Shown here piece by piece: positions 63,717-64,000 of a stretch of 64,000 nt of DNA. A program made the position numbers and the translations under genes. Position 1 is the stretch's first letter. Each line of letters begins with the position of its first letter. The notes beneath the pieces are model-generated. The model ran no database searches and had not been told where the DNA came from. It saw only the letters and a list, made by a program, of their open reading frames with translations. Origin of the DNA: Putridiphycobacter sp965230195 (lineage in GTDB: Bacteria; Bacteroidota; Bacteroidia; Flavobacteriales_D; Crocinitomicaceae); the NCBI GenBank assembly GCA_965230195.1, contig OZ245997.1, forward strand, positions 5,890,001 through 5,954,000, given 5' to 3'.

Positions 63717-64000
63717 TCAATTATTAATTTGATTCAACTTCTTATTTTTCTCTACCAAATCCATTATATACTCCTTTTTAGGTATTTTCACATGAAAAGT
63801 TGTATCTCCCGGTACACTTTCCACATAAATTTTACCGGCGTGCTTTTCAACTATCTTTCTGACAATGTCTAAGCCAAGACCACTTCCTTCCCCTTTCGAC
63901 TTAGTAGTGAAGAAAATCTTAAATATTTTATCTTTTAAATCCTCCGGAATACCGGGTCCGGTATCATTAATCATAACATGTATCCATTCCGGTTCGTTCT
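63717..64000 (-). CDS. Sensor histidine kinase, C-terminal part (cut by the window)
   Basis: The frame is open through the right edge (NEPEWIHVMINDTGPGIP from 64000), so only the end of the ATPase domain is visible: N-box remnant, G1 NDTGPGIP, and G2 GEGSGLGLDIVRKIVEKHAG. It is a HATPase_c domain. The rest of the kinase, including its sensor and phospho-His, lies beyond the window. Its stop is followed 4 bp later by the receiver gene, so it is the likely phosphodonor for the two receivers. Confidence 0.9.
   Translation of the reverse strand, partial: NEPEWIHVMINDTGPGIPEDLKDKIFKIFFTTKSKGEGSGLGLDIVRKIVEKHAGKIYVESVPGDTTFHVKIPKKEYIMDLVEKNKKLNQINN

Overview
The window comes from a Bacteroidota chromosome, most likely a free-living or marine Cytophagales/Flavobacteriales-like bacterium; the genus cannot be fixed from sequence alone. 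The signs are: AT-rich DNA; promoters of the TAnnTTTG type, with one textbook TTTG-N19-TACATTTG before prs; little use of Shine-Dalgarno sites; type IX secretion (T9SS) parts (a PorW/SprE lipoprotein, a PorP/SprF barrel and a CHU_C type B sorting domain); a FecI/FecR/TonB-receptor locus with a DUF4249 lipoprotein; and several propeller-type sensors.

Left edge (1-9693, minus): one giant secreted protein with at least 3231 codons in the window. It is open through the left edge, so its C-terminus is missing. After a signal peptide and about 515 unique residues it is built from thrombospondin type 3 (DxDxDG) calcium-binding repeats. These are organised in tandem mega-units of 1365-1404 bp, always a multiple of three. 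Next come housekeeping genes: recJ, sodA (Mn type), a small acidic lipoprotein, a biotin carrier protein, sprE/porW, an alpha/beta hydrolase, pepP, then prs-rplY-pth on the plus strand. At 20.4-25.4 kb lie a PorP/SprF barrel paired with a CotH-type T9SS cargo protein, and a small lipoprotein paired with a DUF2490 barrel. rnr and ftnA are divergent at 25.3-28.1 kb.

Centre (28.1-41.7 kb, plus): the most distinctive part. A compact run encodes a YfiR-like periplasmic protein, a TPR protein, a HAMP/SpoIIE (PP2C) phosphatase, and a 1293-residue hybrid with two propellers' worth of repeats, a Y_Y_Y domain, one membrane segment, a class III adenylate cyclase domain and a C-terminal HD hydrolase-like domain. 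It runs into a SpoIIM-DUF4129-DUF4350-MoxR-DUF58 cluster. DUF2891 follows. A second propeller protein (a lipoprotein with a SpoIIE phosphatase output) lies divergently from an ECF sigma factor, which leads FecR, a transducing-type TonB receptor, DUF4249, two LVIVD lipoproteins and a barrel. A GTAGGGG motif recurs before fecR and before the LVIVD genes and may be the sigma factor's target.

Right part (53.8-64 kb): a 440-bp gap with two strong terminators and a possible structured RNA; leuS with an unusual insertion of about 80 residues just before KMSKS; an orphan exported protein; dprA; REP-like inverted repeats; a small lipoprotein; an Lrp/AsnC regulator divergent from a PLP trans-sulfuration enzyme; and, cut by the right edge, a signalling operon of histidine kinase, stand-alone receiver and receiver-SpoIIE phosphatase. 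Three PP2C phosphatases in the window share the same linker helix (TDSIxYAKRxQ), which points to one signalling style used repeatedly. No tRNA, rRNA, CRISPR array, insertion sequence or prophage was recognised.
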